From Acidobacteriota bacterium (lineage in GTDB: Bacteria > Acidobacteriota > Thermoanaerobaculia > Thermoanaerobaculales > Sulfomarinibacteraceae): DNA of 47,382 nucleotides. The stretch lies in NCBI GenBank assembly GCA_022340665.1, contig JAJDNM010000032.1:1-47382 (forward strand). The letters run 5' to 3'. The stretch's first letter is position 1, and every line of letters starts with the position of its first letter. This document shows positions 33,420-42,121 of this stretch, in pieces. The notes below the pieces were generated by a model, which saw nothing but the letters and a program-made list of their open reading frames with translations, was not told the DNA's origin and made no database searches. Made by a program: the position numbers and the translations under genes.

Positions 33420-34469
33420 ATGCGAATCGCCGCGGTCGGATCAGCCTTTCCGCCCCATTATTACGACCAGGACACACTGCTCGACGCGTTCAAGCGTCAT
33501 TGGGCGCAACGCCATTACAACCTCGACCGGCTCGAGGCCCTCCATCGGAACGTATTGGTTGGCGGTCGCCACCTCGCACTGCCGATCGAGGAGTACGAGC
33601 GCCTGGAGCACTGGGGACAGTCCAACGACGCCTGGATCAGGGTCGCCCAGGAGGTCGGTGAGCGGGCGGTCCAGGATGCTCTGCGGAAATCCGACCTCGC
33701 CACCGAAGACGTCGATTCACTGATGACCGTCACGGTCACCGGGGTGGCCACCCCCTCGCTCGATGCCCGGCTGATGAACAGGCTCGGGCTGCCGCCGAGG
33801 GTCAAGAGGGTGCCGATCTTCGGTCTCGGCTGCGTCGCCGGCGCCGCGGGGATAGCCCGCGCCGCCGACTACGTGCGCGCGTTCCCCGATCATGTCGCTG
33901 TCCTGCTGTCGGTCGAGCTCTGCTCGCTGACCCTGCAGCGGCAGGATCTGTCGATCCCGAACCTGATCGCCTCGGGACTGTTTGGCGACGGCGCCGCTGC
34001 GGCCGTGGTCATCGGCAACGGGCGCGCGGCCGCCGGTCCGGCGATCGTGGACAGTCGCTCAATCTTCTACCCGGACTCCGAAGACGTGATGGGCTGGGAC
34101 ATCTCCGAGGACGGATTCCGTATCGTGCTCTCGGCCGACGTGCCGGAGGTCATTCGAAAGTATTTGCGCAACGACGTCGATGCGTTCCTCGATGAGCACG
34201 GCCTGACCCGTGAGGATGTGGCGATATGGATCTCCCACCCCGGTGGTCCGAAGGTCCTGGAGGCGATGCAGGAGGCGCTGGAGCTGCCGGAAGAAGCGCT
34301 GGCGGCGGCGTGGCGCAGCCTGCGAGAGGTGGGCAACCTGTCGTCGACCTCGGTACTGCTCGTGCTTCAGGACGCCATCGAGCGGCAACAGCCCGAGCCG
34401 GGATCGTTCGGCGTGATGCTCGCCATGGGGCCCGGCTTCTGTTCCGAACTGGTGCTGCTGCAGTGGTAA
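33420..34469 (+). CDS. Type III polyketide synthase
   Basis: 349 residues; CCGGAGGAAACC before the ATG. Thiolase-fold synthase with the chalcone-synthase-type triad: Cys138 in GLGCVAGAAG, His273 in ISHPGGP and Asn306 in VGNLSSTS; the His-Asn spacing of 33 equals that of plant enzymes. GPGFCSEL closes the protein. It would extend an acyl starter with malonyl units to an alkylresorcinol, alkylpyrone or similar phenolic lipid. Followed by methyltransferase, ACP, acyl-AMP ligase and FAD oxidoreductase genes. Confidence 0.9.
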   Translation: MRIAAVGSAFPPHYYDQDTLLDAFKRHWAQRHYNLDRLEALHRNVLVGGRHLALPIEEYERLEHWGQSNDAWIRVAQEVGERAVQDALRKSDLATEDVDSLMTVTVTGVATPSLDARLMNRLGLPPRVKRVPIFGLGCVAGAAGIARAADYVRAFPDHVAVLLSVELCSLTLQRQDLSIPNLIASGLFGDGAAAAVVIGNGRAAAGPAIVDSRSIFYPDSEDVMGWDISEDGFRIVLSADVPEVIRKYLRNDVDAFLDEHGLTREDVAIWISHPGGPKVLEAMQEALELPEEALAAAWRSLREVGNLSSTSVLLVLQDAIERQQPEPGSFGVMLAMGPGFCSELVLLQW

Positions 34470-34508
34470 CGAATGCCGGACTTTTGGGAAAGAGATCAGG
34501 AGATGCGC

Positions 34509-35087
34509 ATGGAATTGCCTGACTCACGGATCCTGTACACCGCCCTGGTAACGGCGGTCGCCATCATGCGAGTGGTGGAGCTCTCCGTTTCGCGGCGAAA
34601 CATCGCGCGGCTGTTACAACGTGGGGCGACAGAGGCCGGTCGTTCTCTGTACCCGCTCATGGTCGTGGTTCACGCGGGTCTCCTCGTCTCCTGCGTGGCA
34701 GAGGTCTGGACGCTGGAACGGCCATTCGTGCCGCTGCTCGCGGCTCCCATGCTCGGTACCATGGCGTTGGCAGCCGGCCTCCGCTGGTGGGTCATCTCGA
34801 CCCTCGGCGACCGCTGGAGCACCCGGGTTGTCTTCGTGCCCGGGGAGCCGCCGGTGACCGACGGCCCGTTCCGACGGATTCGCCACCCCAACTACCTCGC
34901 GGTGATCCTCGAGTTCCTGGCGCTGCCCCTCGTGCACACGGCGTGGTTGACCGCTGTCGTCTTTGGCATCGCCAACGGGCTCGTGCTGACATCTCGGATA
35001 CGAACCGAGGAGGCGGCACTGTCCGAGGGCGGCGCATACCTCCGGCTCATGCGCGACCGTCCACGGTTCCACCCGGGGCACAAATGA
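34509..35087 (+). CDS. Isoprenylcysteine carboxyl methyltransferase-like membrane methyltransferase
   Basis: 192 residues from ATG at 34509 (AGGAG six bases before). Four to five helices and the ICMT signature RRIRHPNYLAVILEF (RHPNY at 125-129), plus EE in the C-terminal cytosolic part. Genes of this type adjoin type III PKS genes and O-methylate their phenolic products (srsB next to srsA in Streptomyces griseus). Same role is inferred here. Its stop overlaps the ACP start. Confidence 0.85.
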   Translation: MELPDSRILYTALVTAVAIMRVVELSVSRRNIARLLQRGATEAGRSLYPLMVVVHAGLLVSCVAEVWTLERPFVPLLAAPMLGTMALAAGLRWWVISTLGDRWSTRVVFVPGEPPVTDGPFRRIRHPNYLAVILEFLALPLVHTAWLTAVVFGIANGLVLTSRIRTEEAALSEGGAYLRLMRDRPRFHPGHK

Positions 35088-35326
35088 CCGAGGCTCAGGT
35101 TCTCGCGGTGATCGCGGAGGTGGCCCGAGACCACGGCCTGTGGGATGGTGCGCTCAGTCGGGATCTGCGCCTCATCGAAGATCTGGACCTGGATTCATTG
35201 AAAGCTCTGACCTTGGCGGTGGAGGTCGAGAACAGGTTCCGGGTGTGTCTCGAACCGGAGATCGAAACGGCACTCACGACTGTCGGCGACCTCGTGGACA
35301 CGGTACGGAGGGAGCTTGCACCCTGA
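35084..35326 (+). CDS. Stand-alone acyl carrier protein
   Basis: 80 residues. The phosphopantetheine site is LDLDSLKALTL with Ser38; the four-helix ACP pattern is clear. Start overlaps the methyltransferase stop and its own stop overlaps the acyl-AMP ligase. It is expected to receive the acyl group from the ligase and hand it to the type III PKS. Confidence 0.9.
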   Translation: MTEAQVLAVIAEVARDHGLWDGALSRDLRLIEDLDLDSLKALTLAVEVENRFRVCLEPEIETALTTVGDLVDTVRRELAP

Positions 35327-37097
35327 CGGCCTGACCCTCATCGATCTCCTGCGACGAGCATCGGGCTGCACCGAGGCCGGGCTCCGGCTGCTCGACCACT
35401 CGGAGACGGAATCCTGGTTCTCCTGGGCCGACGTGTACCAGCGGGCCGAAAATGCCTGCGGAGGTTTGCAGCGCCTCGGTCTCAGGCAGGGGGATCGGGT
35501 CGCGCTGATCTTCCCCACCTGTGTGGAATTCTTCGACGCCTTCTTCGGAGTCCTCCTCGTGGGCGCCATTCCGGTTCCGCTCTACCCGCCGGTCCGTCTC
35601 GGGCGACTCGAAGAGTACCTCGAGCGTACGTCCCGGATGCTGTCGGCGGTATCTCCTCGGCTCGTGCTTTCGGATGCGCGCATTCTCCGACTCGTCGGCA
35701 CGGCGTTGCGCGGCGCGGCACTCGAGCTCGGCTGCCGGTCTCCGAGAGAGATCGCCGTCGAAACGGGCCAACCTGCCGCAAAATCCGCGGATGATATCGC
35801 GCTCATCCAGTTCTCGTCCGGCACCACGATCGACCCCAAGGCGGTTGCCCTCAGCCATCGCGCGGTGGTTGCTCAGGCTGCGGCCCTGAACGCACACTGG
35901 CCGGACGTCGGCGATCAGGTCCACAGCGGCGTCAGCTGGCTGCCCCTCTATCACGACATGGGCCTCGTCGGGTGCGTGATCACCGCGCTCGAGAGGCCAG
36001 GGACCATGACCATGATTCCGCCCGAGACCTTCCTGGCCCGGCCGGCAACGTGGCTTCGGGCCATCTCCCGCTACCGCGCGACAATCTCCGTGGCGCCGAA
36101 CTTTGGCTACGGACTCTGCACTCTGAAGGTCCGCGACGAGGAACTCGAGGGCGTCGATCTGTCGAGCTGGCGAATCGGCCTCAACGGCGCCGAACAGGTC
36201 GTGCCGCGGGTGATGCGCGCGTTCCAACGCCGATTCGCGCCGTGGGGCCTCAGACCGGAAACGCTGACTCCGGTGTACGGCCTGTCTGAGGCGACCCTCG
36301 CCGTCACGTTCTCGCGAATCGACGAGCCCTTCACCTCGCGCAAATTCCACCGCGAAACCCTCGGCCGGCATGGCTTCGCCATCGAGTGTCGCGAAGGAAT
36401 CGAGATCGTCTCCCTCGGAACGCCGGTCGACGGCTTCGAGGTGCGGGTGGTCGACCCGGAATACCGCAACCTGCGTGCAGGTAAGGTCGGGCGGCTGTTG
36501 ATCCGTGGACCCTCGGTGATGGAGGGTTACTTCGGCCGGCCCGAGGCTTCCGACGAAGCTCTCATCGGTGGATGGCTCGACACCGGCGACCTCGGGTTCC
36601 TTTACCGGGGCGAGCTGTATCTGACGGGTCGTGCGAAAGACGTGTTGATGATACGGGGCCGATCTCACTCCCCGACCGAGGTCGAGGAGGCGGTGGACCG
36701 CGTCGAGGGTGTGCGCACCGGCTGTTCGGTGGCCGTGTCCTGGATACCCGACGGGGCGGACGGCGAAGAGCTGTTGCTGCTCGTTGAAGCGAGGCGCGGA
36801 ACTCCCGAAGACGGTTATCGAGAAATCGCCGAGCAGTGCCGCGACGCCGTGCGTGCCGCGACCGGGCTCAGCGCCAACACTGTCGAGGTGTTGAGCCCGG
36901 GGACGCTCCCGCGCACGTCGTCAGGAAAGCTCCGACGCCAGGAAGCCCTGCGCCGGCATCTCGACGGCGAGCTCACGCCGCCACGCCGGGTAACGCCGTT
37001 TCACCTGTTCGGGGCTGCCGTCCGCTCGTCTTTCGAGCTCGCGCGAGTACGTCGAGATGGCCGTCGAGTGGCCCGCATTATTCATGAGGATTCGTAG
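35316..37097 (+). CDS. Fatty acyl-AMP ligase (FAAL)
   Basis: 593 residues, start TTG at 35316 with GGAGGG before it and 11-bp overlap with the ACP gene. Motifs: FSSGTTIDPKAVALSH (ATP loop, SGTT), WLPLYHDMGLVG, GLNGAEQV, VYGLSEATLAVTFS, DTGDLGFLYRGELYLTGRAKDVLMIRG. The LPLYHDMGLVG and GRAKDVLIIRG forms are those of FAALs that load ACPs rather than CoA. The final residues RIIHEDS are encoded by the end of a MITE-like repeat, so the original C-terminus may have been different. Confidence 0.9.
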   Translation: MHPDGLTLIDLLRRASGCTEAGLRLLDHSETESWFSWADVYQRAENACGGLQRLGLRQGDRVALIFPTCVEFFDAFFGVLLVGAIPVPLYPPVRLGRLEEYLERTSRMLSAVSPRLVLSDARILRLVGTALRGAALELGCRSPREIAVETGQPAAKSADDIALIQFSSGTTIDPKAVALSHRAVVAQAAALNAHWPDVGDQVHSGVSWLPLYHDMGLVGCVITALERPGTMTMIPPETFLARPATWLRAISRYRATISVAPNFGYGLCTLKVRDEELEGVDLSSWRIGLNGAEQVVPRVMRAFQRRFAPWGLRPETLTPVYGLSEATLAVTFSRIDEPFTSRKFHRETLGRHGFAIECREGIEIVSLGTPVDGFEVRVVDPEYRNLRAGKVGRLLIRGPSVMEGYFGRPEASDEALIGGWLDTGDLGFLYRGELYLTGRAKDVLMIRGRSHSPTEVEEAVDRVEGVRTGCSVAVSWIPDGADGEELLLLVEARRGTPEDGYREIAEQCRDAVRAATGLSANTVEVLSPGTLPRTSSGKLRRQEALRRHLDGELTPPRRVTPFHLFGAAVRSSFELARVRRDGRRVARIIHEDS

Positions 37098-37245
37098 CGA
37101 AAGGCGCGAGGTGCAAGCGTGGTGGCGATCTCGAAAGATGAGCGAGCGGAGGCGCACTTGCGGTACGTCGAGCGAGCGAATCGAGACAGCGCCGCCACGC
37201 GCGGCGCTTCGCGACCTGCAGCAGAAGGATCATGAATAATGCGGG
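37072..37245. mobile_element. MITE-like element with CCCGCATTATTCATGA inverted ends
   Basis: Perfect 16-bp inverted ends at 37072-37087 and 37230-37245 enclose 142 bp with no coding sequence. The left end encodes the last residues and stop of the acyl-AMP ligase; the right end holds the ATG of the FAD gene. A diverged copy lies at 40210-40343 and a solo end at 33314. Confidence 0.75.
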
Positions 37246-38351
37246 TTAGTATCACCGACGTGCTGGTTATCGGCGGCGGTCCGGCCGGGCTCGCGGCGGC
37301 GATCGAGGCGCGGCTTGCGGGGTTCGACGCCCTGGTCATCGAACGATGCAGACCTCCGGTCGACGCTGCCTGCGGCGAGGGCTTGATGCCGATGGGGGTC
37401 GAGCGCCTTCGGGATCTCGGGGTGGAGATTCCAGAGCTGGACCGGGCCGTATTTCGGGGTATTCGTTACCTTGACGGCAGGTTGACCGCCGAGTCGTTAT
37501 TCAAGAGGGGAGTCGGCCTCGGTATCCGTCGCTCGATCCTGCACGACGCGCTCCATCGGAGGGCGATGGAGGTCGGCGTCGAGATCCGCTGGGGCGAGAG
37601 AGCGGTCGCGCTCGGCCCCCGCGGCCTCGAGACCAGCAGGGGTCTCCTGAGCGCGAGGTGGATGGTGGCGGCGGACGGCAGACTGTCGATGGTCAGAAAA
37701 TGGGCAGGTCTCGAGGGCAGCGCCCCGAAGCGCCGGCGCTTCGGCGTACGTCGCCACTATGCGGTCGCCCCCTGGTCGGACCTCGTCGAGGTTCACTGGG
37801 CCGATTCGGCGGAGGCGTACGTAACGCCGATCGGGCCGGACACCGTCGGTGTCGCCCTCATGTCGAGCGAGCTGCCCGTCGACTTCGACCGGCTCCTGCA
37901 GAGCTTCCCCGACCTCCGAGCGCGGCTCGAGGGAGCCGAATCGATTTCACGGGACCGGGGCGCGGGACCCTTCGGCCACCGCCCTCTCGCAGTCGCCCGC
38001 GGTAATCTCGCCCTTCTCGGGGACGCGTCGGGCAGCCTCGACCCGATCACCGGTGAGGGTCTTTCGATTGCCTTCGCCCAGGCCCACTCATTGATTCGAG
38101 CGCTCGAACGGGGGCGCATCGGGGAATATGCGGCGGCTCACAGGCGCATCGAGCGGGCGCCGAGGCTTATCACCGGACTACTGCTCGGCATCGAGCGCCA
38201 CGGTTGGCTGAAACGCCGCGTGGTCCAGACCCTCGCGTCGCACCCCTCCCTTTTCACCGACCTCGTGGACGTTGCGGCCTGTGGCCAATTGTCTTCGATC
38301 CTCCCGGATTTCAGGGCCCACCACCCCGCGACACAAAGCTCCCGGTCCTGA
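37239..38351 (+). CDS. FAD-dependent oxidoreductase (GGR / aromatic hydroxylase type)
   Basis: 370 residues. N-terminal FAD motif DVLVIGGGPAGLAAAIEA (about 7-24), CGEGLMP (about 46-52) typical of geranylgeranyl-reductase-like enzymes, and GDASGSLDPITGEGLSIAFAQAH (about 263-285, second FAD motif). Such proteins reduce isoprenoid double bonds or hydroxylate phenolic lipids (as SrsC does for type III PKS products). The start ATG is inside a repeat end; the next in-frame Met would remove the FAD loop, so this start is functionally required or is a replaced one. Confidence 0.85.
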   Translation: MRVSITDVLVIGGGPAGLAAAIEARLAGFDALVIERCRPPVDAACGEGLMPMGVERLRDLGVEIPELDRAVFRGIRYLDGRLTAESLFKRGVGLGIRRSILHDALHRRAMEVGVEIRWGERAVALGPRGLETSRGLLSARWMVAADGRLSMVRKWAGLEGSAPKRRRFGVRRHYAVAPWSDLVEVHWADSAEAYVTPIGPDTVGVALMSSELPVDFDRLLQSFPDLRARLEGAESISRDRGAGPFGHRPLAVARGNLALLGDASGSLDPITGEGLSIAFAQAHSLIRALERGRIGEYAAAHRRIERAPRLITGLLLGIERHGWLKRRVVQTLASHPSLFTDLVDVAACGQLSSILPDFRAHHPATQSSRS

Positions 38352-38411
38352 GCCCGACACAGTCGACAGAGACCTTCCGGCCCGCTATCCTCCGACGCGG
38401 CAAGGAGAATT

Positions 38412-38978
38412 GTGGATCTCGTCATGCTGCTCGGCATCGCGCTCGGTCTCGCGATGGACGCGTTCTCAGTCGCAATCGGCGTCAGCATCGCCCTCGGTGG
38501 CACATCGAGGCGACAGACCTTCCGCCTGGCGTGGCACTTTGGTCTATTTCAGGCCATGATGCCGGTCATCGGGTGGCTGGCCGGCACCTCCGTCCGACCG
38601 TTGATCGAGGGTTGGGACCACTGGCTCGCCTTCGTCCTGCTCAGCGCTGTCGGTGGACGAATGATCCTGGAGTCGGTTCGCGGCGACGCCGCCGTGACGA
38701 CGCCAACGGACCCCACGCGGGGATGGTCCCTGGTCGTACTTTCCCTGGCGACCAGCATCGACGCGCTTGCCGTCGGCCTGAGCTTCGCCGCCCTTGGAAT
38801 TCAGGTGTGGATGCCGGCCGCGGTCATCGGCATCACGGCCGCTGCCATGACTCTGTTGGGCACCCTCGGAGGCCGCGCGCTGGGAGCGCGCTTCGGCTCA
38901 CGCATGGCCGTCGTCGGAGGAGTTGTCCTGATCTCGATCGGTATCTGGATCCTGTTCGAGCACGTCGTGCTCATCTGA
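38412..38978 (+). CDS. mntP: Manganese efflux pump MntP
   Basis: 188 residues, GTG start with AAGGAG before it. Six helices with the two DAxxV motifs MDAFSVAIGVS and IDALAVGLSF that carry the metal-site Asp residues. Exports Mn(II). The 60-bp gap upstream is too short for a yybP-ykoY riboswitch and none was recognised. Confidence 0.92.
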   Translation: MDLVMLLGIALGLAMDAFSVAIGVSIALGGTSRRQTFRLAWHFGLFQAMMPVIGWLAGTSVRPLIEGWDHWLAFVLLSAVGGRMILESVRGDAAVTTPTDPTRGWSLVVLSLATSIDALAVGLSFAALGIQVWMPAAVIGITAAAMTLLGTLGGRALGARFGSRMAVVGGVVLISIGIWILFEHVVLI

Positions 38979-39025
38979 CCGGCTACAGGCGGCGGCAGTA
39001 ATCGCGCGCGAAGCGGGGCGTGGCT

Positions 39026-40159
39026 TCAGGTGGCGTCGTCACGGCGGCGGCGTTGCATGGCGTACATGCGCTCGTCGGCCTCGGCCAGGGCGTGAGAGAT
39101 ATCCGACGGCGCTGCACACGAGGCGACCCCCCAGTTCACGCGCAGGGGATCCGGGTAGGGAAAGGCGGCGGTTGCTTCCTCGAGCACACGGATGAGGCCC
39201 GCGAACCGCCGCTTGGCGGCTTCGTGATCTGCACCCTGCAGAACCGCCACGAACTCGTCACCCCCCCACCGCACCACCAGATCTCCGGGCCGCGTCGACT
39301 GCTTGAGCACGTCTGCAACGAGCTTCAGAGCTTCGTCCCCGGCTCCGTGGCCGTGGCGCTCGTTGATGCGCCTGAGCTCGTCGACATCGATCAACACCAC
39401 TGAAACGGGCTCGTCACCGCGCCATCGCTCGAACCACGCACGCAGCGCCTGGCGGGTCGGACAGCCGGTGAGCGGATCGGATTCCGCCAGTCTGAGGAGA
39501 TGCTCATGCTCATCTTCGAGGCTATCGAGCGACTCGCGGAGCACTGCGATCTCGGTCCCCGCGAACGAGATGACCGTCGCCGCCGCGAGAACTCCGCAGC
39601 CACCTACCATCAGCAAACCGATGGCTGCATCGGACGCGCTCGCGAACGACGGCCGGATCACACCGAGCATGAGTCCCACGCCGGCAAAGGCAATCGGCGC
39701 GACTGCAAGATCGAAAACCGGACGCCGATCAGCGCCGCGTGCGCGTACGGCCAACCAGATGGCGACCAGGAACAGCACCATGCCGAGAAGGCCTCGCCAT
39801 GCGACCGCGGGCAGGACAAGCGCGCCGACGCTCAGGGCGACGGCCGTGAAAGCCGTCCAGCGGTACGGGTGACGGCCGAGATCCGAGTCGGACGGTTCCG
39901 TGACGAGGGCCAGCATCACGAGCCCTGCAGCGATCAGCGCCTCCCCGACGGCGAAGGGGGCACCTGCCCACAGGAGCCCGCAGAGGCCGACCACCGCTCC
40001 CATTCCTACCACCAGCCATGCCATCCAGGAGCCGGCGCCCTTCTTGGCTGGCATCAGGCGCGCCACGTACCACAGGATGGGCACGGCCGTCATCGCGACA
40101 CCGGCGACTCCCGCGAGCGCCCACCACGTGACGACCGAAATCAGCACGCGGTGCCCCAC
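39026..40159 (-). CDS. Membrane-bound diguanylate cyclase (GGDEF)
   Basis: 377 residues. Start taken at GTG 40159 (40147 is also possible). About seven helices in residues 5-200 form a sensor of unknown ligand, then a linker helix and a GGDEF domain with an intact WGGDEF active site and the RxxD inhibitory site five residues earlier (RPGD). It makes c-di-GMP. A shared 14-nt promoter-like sequence with the hydrolase gene at 41145 lies 30 bp upstream. Confidence 0.88.
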   Translation of the reverse strand: MGHRVLISVVTWWALAGVAGVAMTAVPILWYVARLMPAKKGAGSWMAWLVVGMGAVVGLCGLLWAGAPFAVGEALIAAGLVMLALVTEPSDSDLGRHPYRWTAFTAVALSVGALVLPAVAWRGLLGMVLFLVAIWLAVRARGADRRPVFDLAVAPIAFAGVGLMLGVIRPSFASASDAAIGLLMVGGCGVLAAATVISFAGTEIAVLRESLDSLEDEHEHLLRLAESDPLTGCPTRQALRAWFERWRGDEPVSVVLIDVDELRRINERHGHGAGDEALKLVADVLKQSTRPGDLVVRWGGDEFVAVLQGADHEAAKRRFAGLIRVLEEATAAFPYPDPLRVNWGVASCAAPSDISHALAEADERMYAMQRRRRDDAT

Positions 40160-40189
40160 CGTGACGACGCGACCCTCTGCATTGTGCCG

Positions 40190-40195
40190 ATTATG
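40190..40195 (-). promoter_or_regulatory. Extended -10 box of the GGDEF gene
   Basis: TGCCATAAT within CTCTGCCATAATCG on the minus strand, identical to the box at 41176 and at the same distance from its start codon. Confidence 0.35.
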
Positions 40196-40209
40196 GCAGA
40201 GCCGGCAAG

Positions 40210-40343
40210 CCCGCAATATTCATGAGGTCTCGTGGCGAGGGCGGCGCGGTGCCGTGCCCAGTGGGATCAGCGGCCCGAGGGGCGCGGATACCGCTGGGTA
40301 TGGTGCATCGCAGGCCGCAGCAGGAGCTTCACGAACAGACCGG
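40210..40343. mobile_element. Diverged copy of the MITE-like element
   Basis: Left end CCCGCAATATTCATGA (15/16), right end TCACGAACAGACCGGG (11/16), with a GCAGCAGGAG segment near the right end like the 37072 copy. Fills most of the 185-bp gap between the GGDEF and hydrolase genes. Confidence 0.55.
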
Positions 40344-40344
40344 G

Positions 40345-41145
40345 CTAGGCTCCCACAGTGTTCAGGTACTTCACGCACCGCTCGACGAGTCGACGCGGCC
40401 GTTCGACGACGACCGCGTGGCCTGCTCCCTCGAGGATCTCGAAGCACGCACCGCCGATGCCCTCGGCGAGCCCGCGCGCCCTGTCCGGGGGCACGAAGCC
40501 GTCGAGCTCCGCCGCGATCACCAGCGTCGGACAACGGACCCCCTGCAGCTCCCGGTGAAGCCTTGCCGATCGAACGGAGTCGAGGAGACCGATGAGTCCC
40601 TCGAACCAGCTGTTCGGCAGGGCCGCAATCTGCTCGCGTCGTTGCGCCAACTCGGCCCTGTGCGCCGCCACCCAGGACGGTGAGTACACGACGGTTGCGA
40701 AGGCGTCTGCAAGGTGCCCCCGATCCGGCCCCTCCAGAGAGCGAATGCATGCGGCTCTCCAGCGAGCCACCTCGTCTTCCATCGCACCGTCGAATCCGTC
40801 GGCCGATGCGATCGTGACCAGGGCCCGCACTCGATCCGGGTGACGTGCCGCCACCAGGGTGCCGACGACCCCGCCGAAGGACGTCCCAACCACCCGCGCC
40901 GACTCGATCCCGAGATGATCGAGTAGCGCCACAACGTCGTCGGCGTGTTCGTCGACGCTCTCGGGCGGTGGTACCGGAGTCAGGAGCTGGCCACGAAAAT
41001 CACAACGAATGACTCTGAAATGCCGTGCCAGCGGTCGTGCCACCGGCTCCCACGCGGGCGCCGACATCGCGATCCCGTTGAGGAGAATCAGGGGCGGGCC
41101 CGATCCTTCACTCTGGTGGTACAAATATGTCTGGAAATCGCTCAT
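40345..41145 (-). CDS. Alpha/beta hydrolase (paralog A)
   Basis: 266 residues from ATG at 41145 (GGAGAG before). Nucleophile elbow GTSFGG (about 97-102), acid and His late (ELDGF; GAGHAVV). It is about half identical by eye to the next gene (shared CDFRGQL, PVPPP, HADDVVALLDHL, TIASADGF), so a tandem duplication. Substrate unknown; family includes esterases and enol-lactone hydrolases. Confidence 0.85.
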   Translation of the reverse strand: MSDFQTYLYHQSEGSGPPLILLNGIAMSAPAWEPVARPLARHFRVIRCDFRGQLLTPVPPPESVDEHADDVVALLDHLGIESARVVGTSFGGVVGTLVAARHPDRVRALVTIASADGFDGAMEDEVARWRAACIRSLEGPDRGHLADAFATVVYSPSWVAAHRAELAQRREQIAALPNSWFEGLIGLLDSVRSARLHRELQGVRCPTLVIAAELDGFVPPDRARGLAEGIGGACFEILEGAGHAVVVERPRRLVERCVKYLNTVGA

Positions 41146-41175
41146 GCAGTTGTCTCTCCAACAGGCGCCCTCTCG

Positions 41176-41181
41176 ATTATG
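41176..41181 (-). promoter_or_regulatory. Extended -10 box of the paralog A hydrolase
   Basis: TGCCATAAT within CTCTGCCATAATCG on the minus strand, 31 bp before the start at 41145. Same sequence as 40190. Confidence 0.35.
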
Positions 41182-41219
41182 GCAGAGATGGAGAAGATCA
41201 CTGGTCGGTAAGGCGGTTC

Positions 41220-41310
41220 GAGTCGAGAGTTGAGAGTTTACCCCCGCCATCACTGGAAGTCCGGGTGACCGGCCGGGAACTCTAAATTCTAAACTCTCAA
41301 CTCTGAACTC
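41220..41310. repeat. Heptad hairpin element at a hydrolase stop
   Basis: Arms 41220-41240 and 41290-41310 are inverted copies matching at 19 of 21 positions (GAGTTGA/GAGTTTA type heptads). Core CCCCCGCC...CCGGGTGACCGGCCGGG between them. The stop codon of the 41309 gene is in the right arm. Confidence 0.85.
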
Positions 41311-42121
41311 ATGCACGGTGAGTTTCTTGAAGCTTCAGGAACTCCAGGCACAGATCGGAGACTCGTTGCGGCTGCTCGACGACCACCGCGTGGCCCGCAC
41401 CCTCGATGACCTCGAAGCGCGCCCCTTCTATGCGGTCCGCCATGTCCCGCACCTCCGCCACCGACACGAAACCATCGCGCTCAGCCGCCACCACCAGGCT
41501 CGGACATCCGATCGCGGAAAGCTCGTCGCGCAGGAGGACCGAGTGCGCGCCGTCGAGCAGACCGATCGCGTTCTCGAACCAGATGTCGGGCAACCCAGCG
41601 ATCTGAGCACGGCGTTCGGCGCGATCATCCCTGTGGGCTTCGACCCACTCCGGCGAAAAGACCACCGGCTCGATGACGTCCGAGAGCTCTCCACGATTGC
41701 CACCGTCCAGGGTTCGCCGACAGGCCGCCTTCCAGCGGTCCAGCTCTTCAGCTCTGTGGCTGTGAAAACCGTCTGCCGAAGCAATCGTGATCAGCGATTG
41801 CACCCTGTCGGGATGGCGAGCGGCCATGATCGCGCCGACCACGCCGCCGAGCGAGGTGCCGACGATGTGGGCGGTTTCGATTTCCAGATGATCCAGCAGC
41901 GCGACCACATCGTCGGCGTGCCCCTCCAGATCACCGGGCGGAGGCACCGGCATCATGAGCTGCCCGCGAAAGTCGCAGCGCACGAGCCGGAAGCTCTCCG
42001 CGAGGGGTTCTGCCACGGGCTGCCACGAGGCGCCGGTCATGAAGACCCCGTTCAGGAGCAGCAGCGGCTCGCCCTCGCCCTCGACCTGGTGGAAAAGTAT
42101 CGCCTCCTCCCGGTCGCTCAC
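41309..42121 (-). CDS. Alpha/beta hydrolase (paralog B)
   Basis: 270 residues, GTG start overlapping the TGA of the gene upstream. Nucleophile in GTSLGG, late acid in ERDGF and His in GAGHAVV. Close paralog of the gene at 40345. It shares an operon with the hydrolase at 42118, so it may act on the same or the next intermediate. Confidence 0.85.
   Translation of the reverse strand: MSDREEAILFHQVEGEGEPLLLLNGVFMTGASWQPVAEPLAESFRLVRCDFRGQLMMPVPPPGDLEGHADDVVALLDHLEIETAHIVGTSLGGVVGAIMAARHPDRVQSLITIASADGFHSHRAEELDRWKAACRRTLDGGNRGELSDVIEPVVFSPEWVEAHRDDRAERRAQIAGLPDIWFENAIGLLDGAHSVLLRDELSAIGCPSLVVAAERDGFVSVAEVRDMADRIEGARFEVIEGAGHAVVVEQPQRVSDLCLEFLKLQETHRA

Noticed and set aside
38352-38411. yybP-ykoY manganese riboswitch before mntP
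   Set aside because: Only 60 bp are available and no conserved riboswitch core is visible.
40160-40216. TTG start at 40216 for the GGDEF gene
   Set aside because: It lies in the end of a MITE-like repeat, upstream of the likely -10 box, and adds a polar Cys/His/Arg tail before the first helix.
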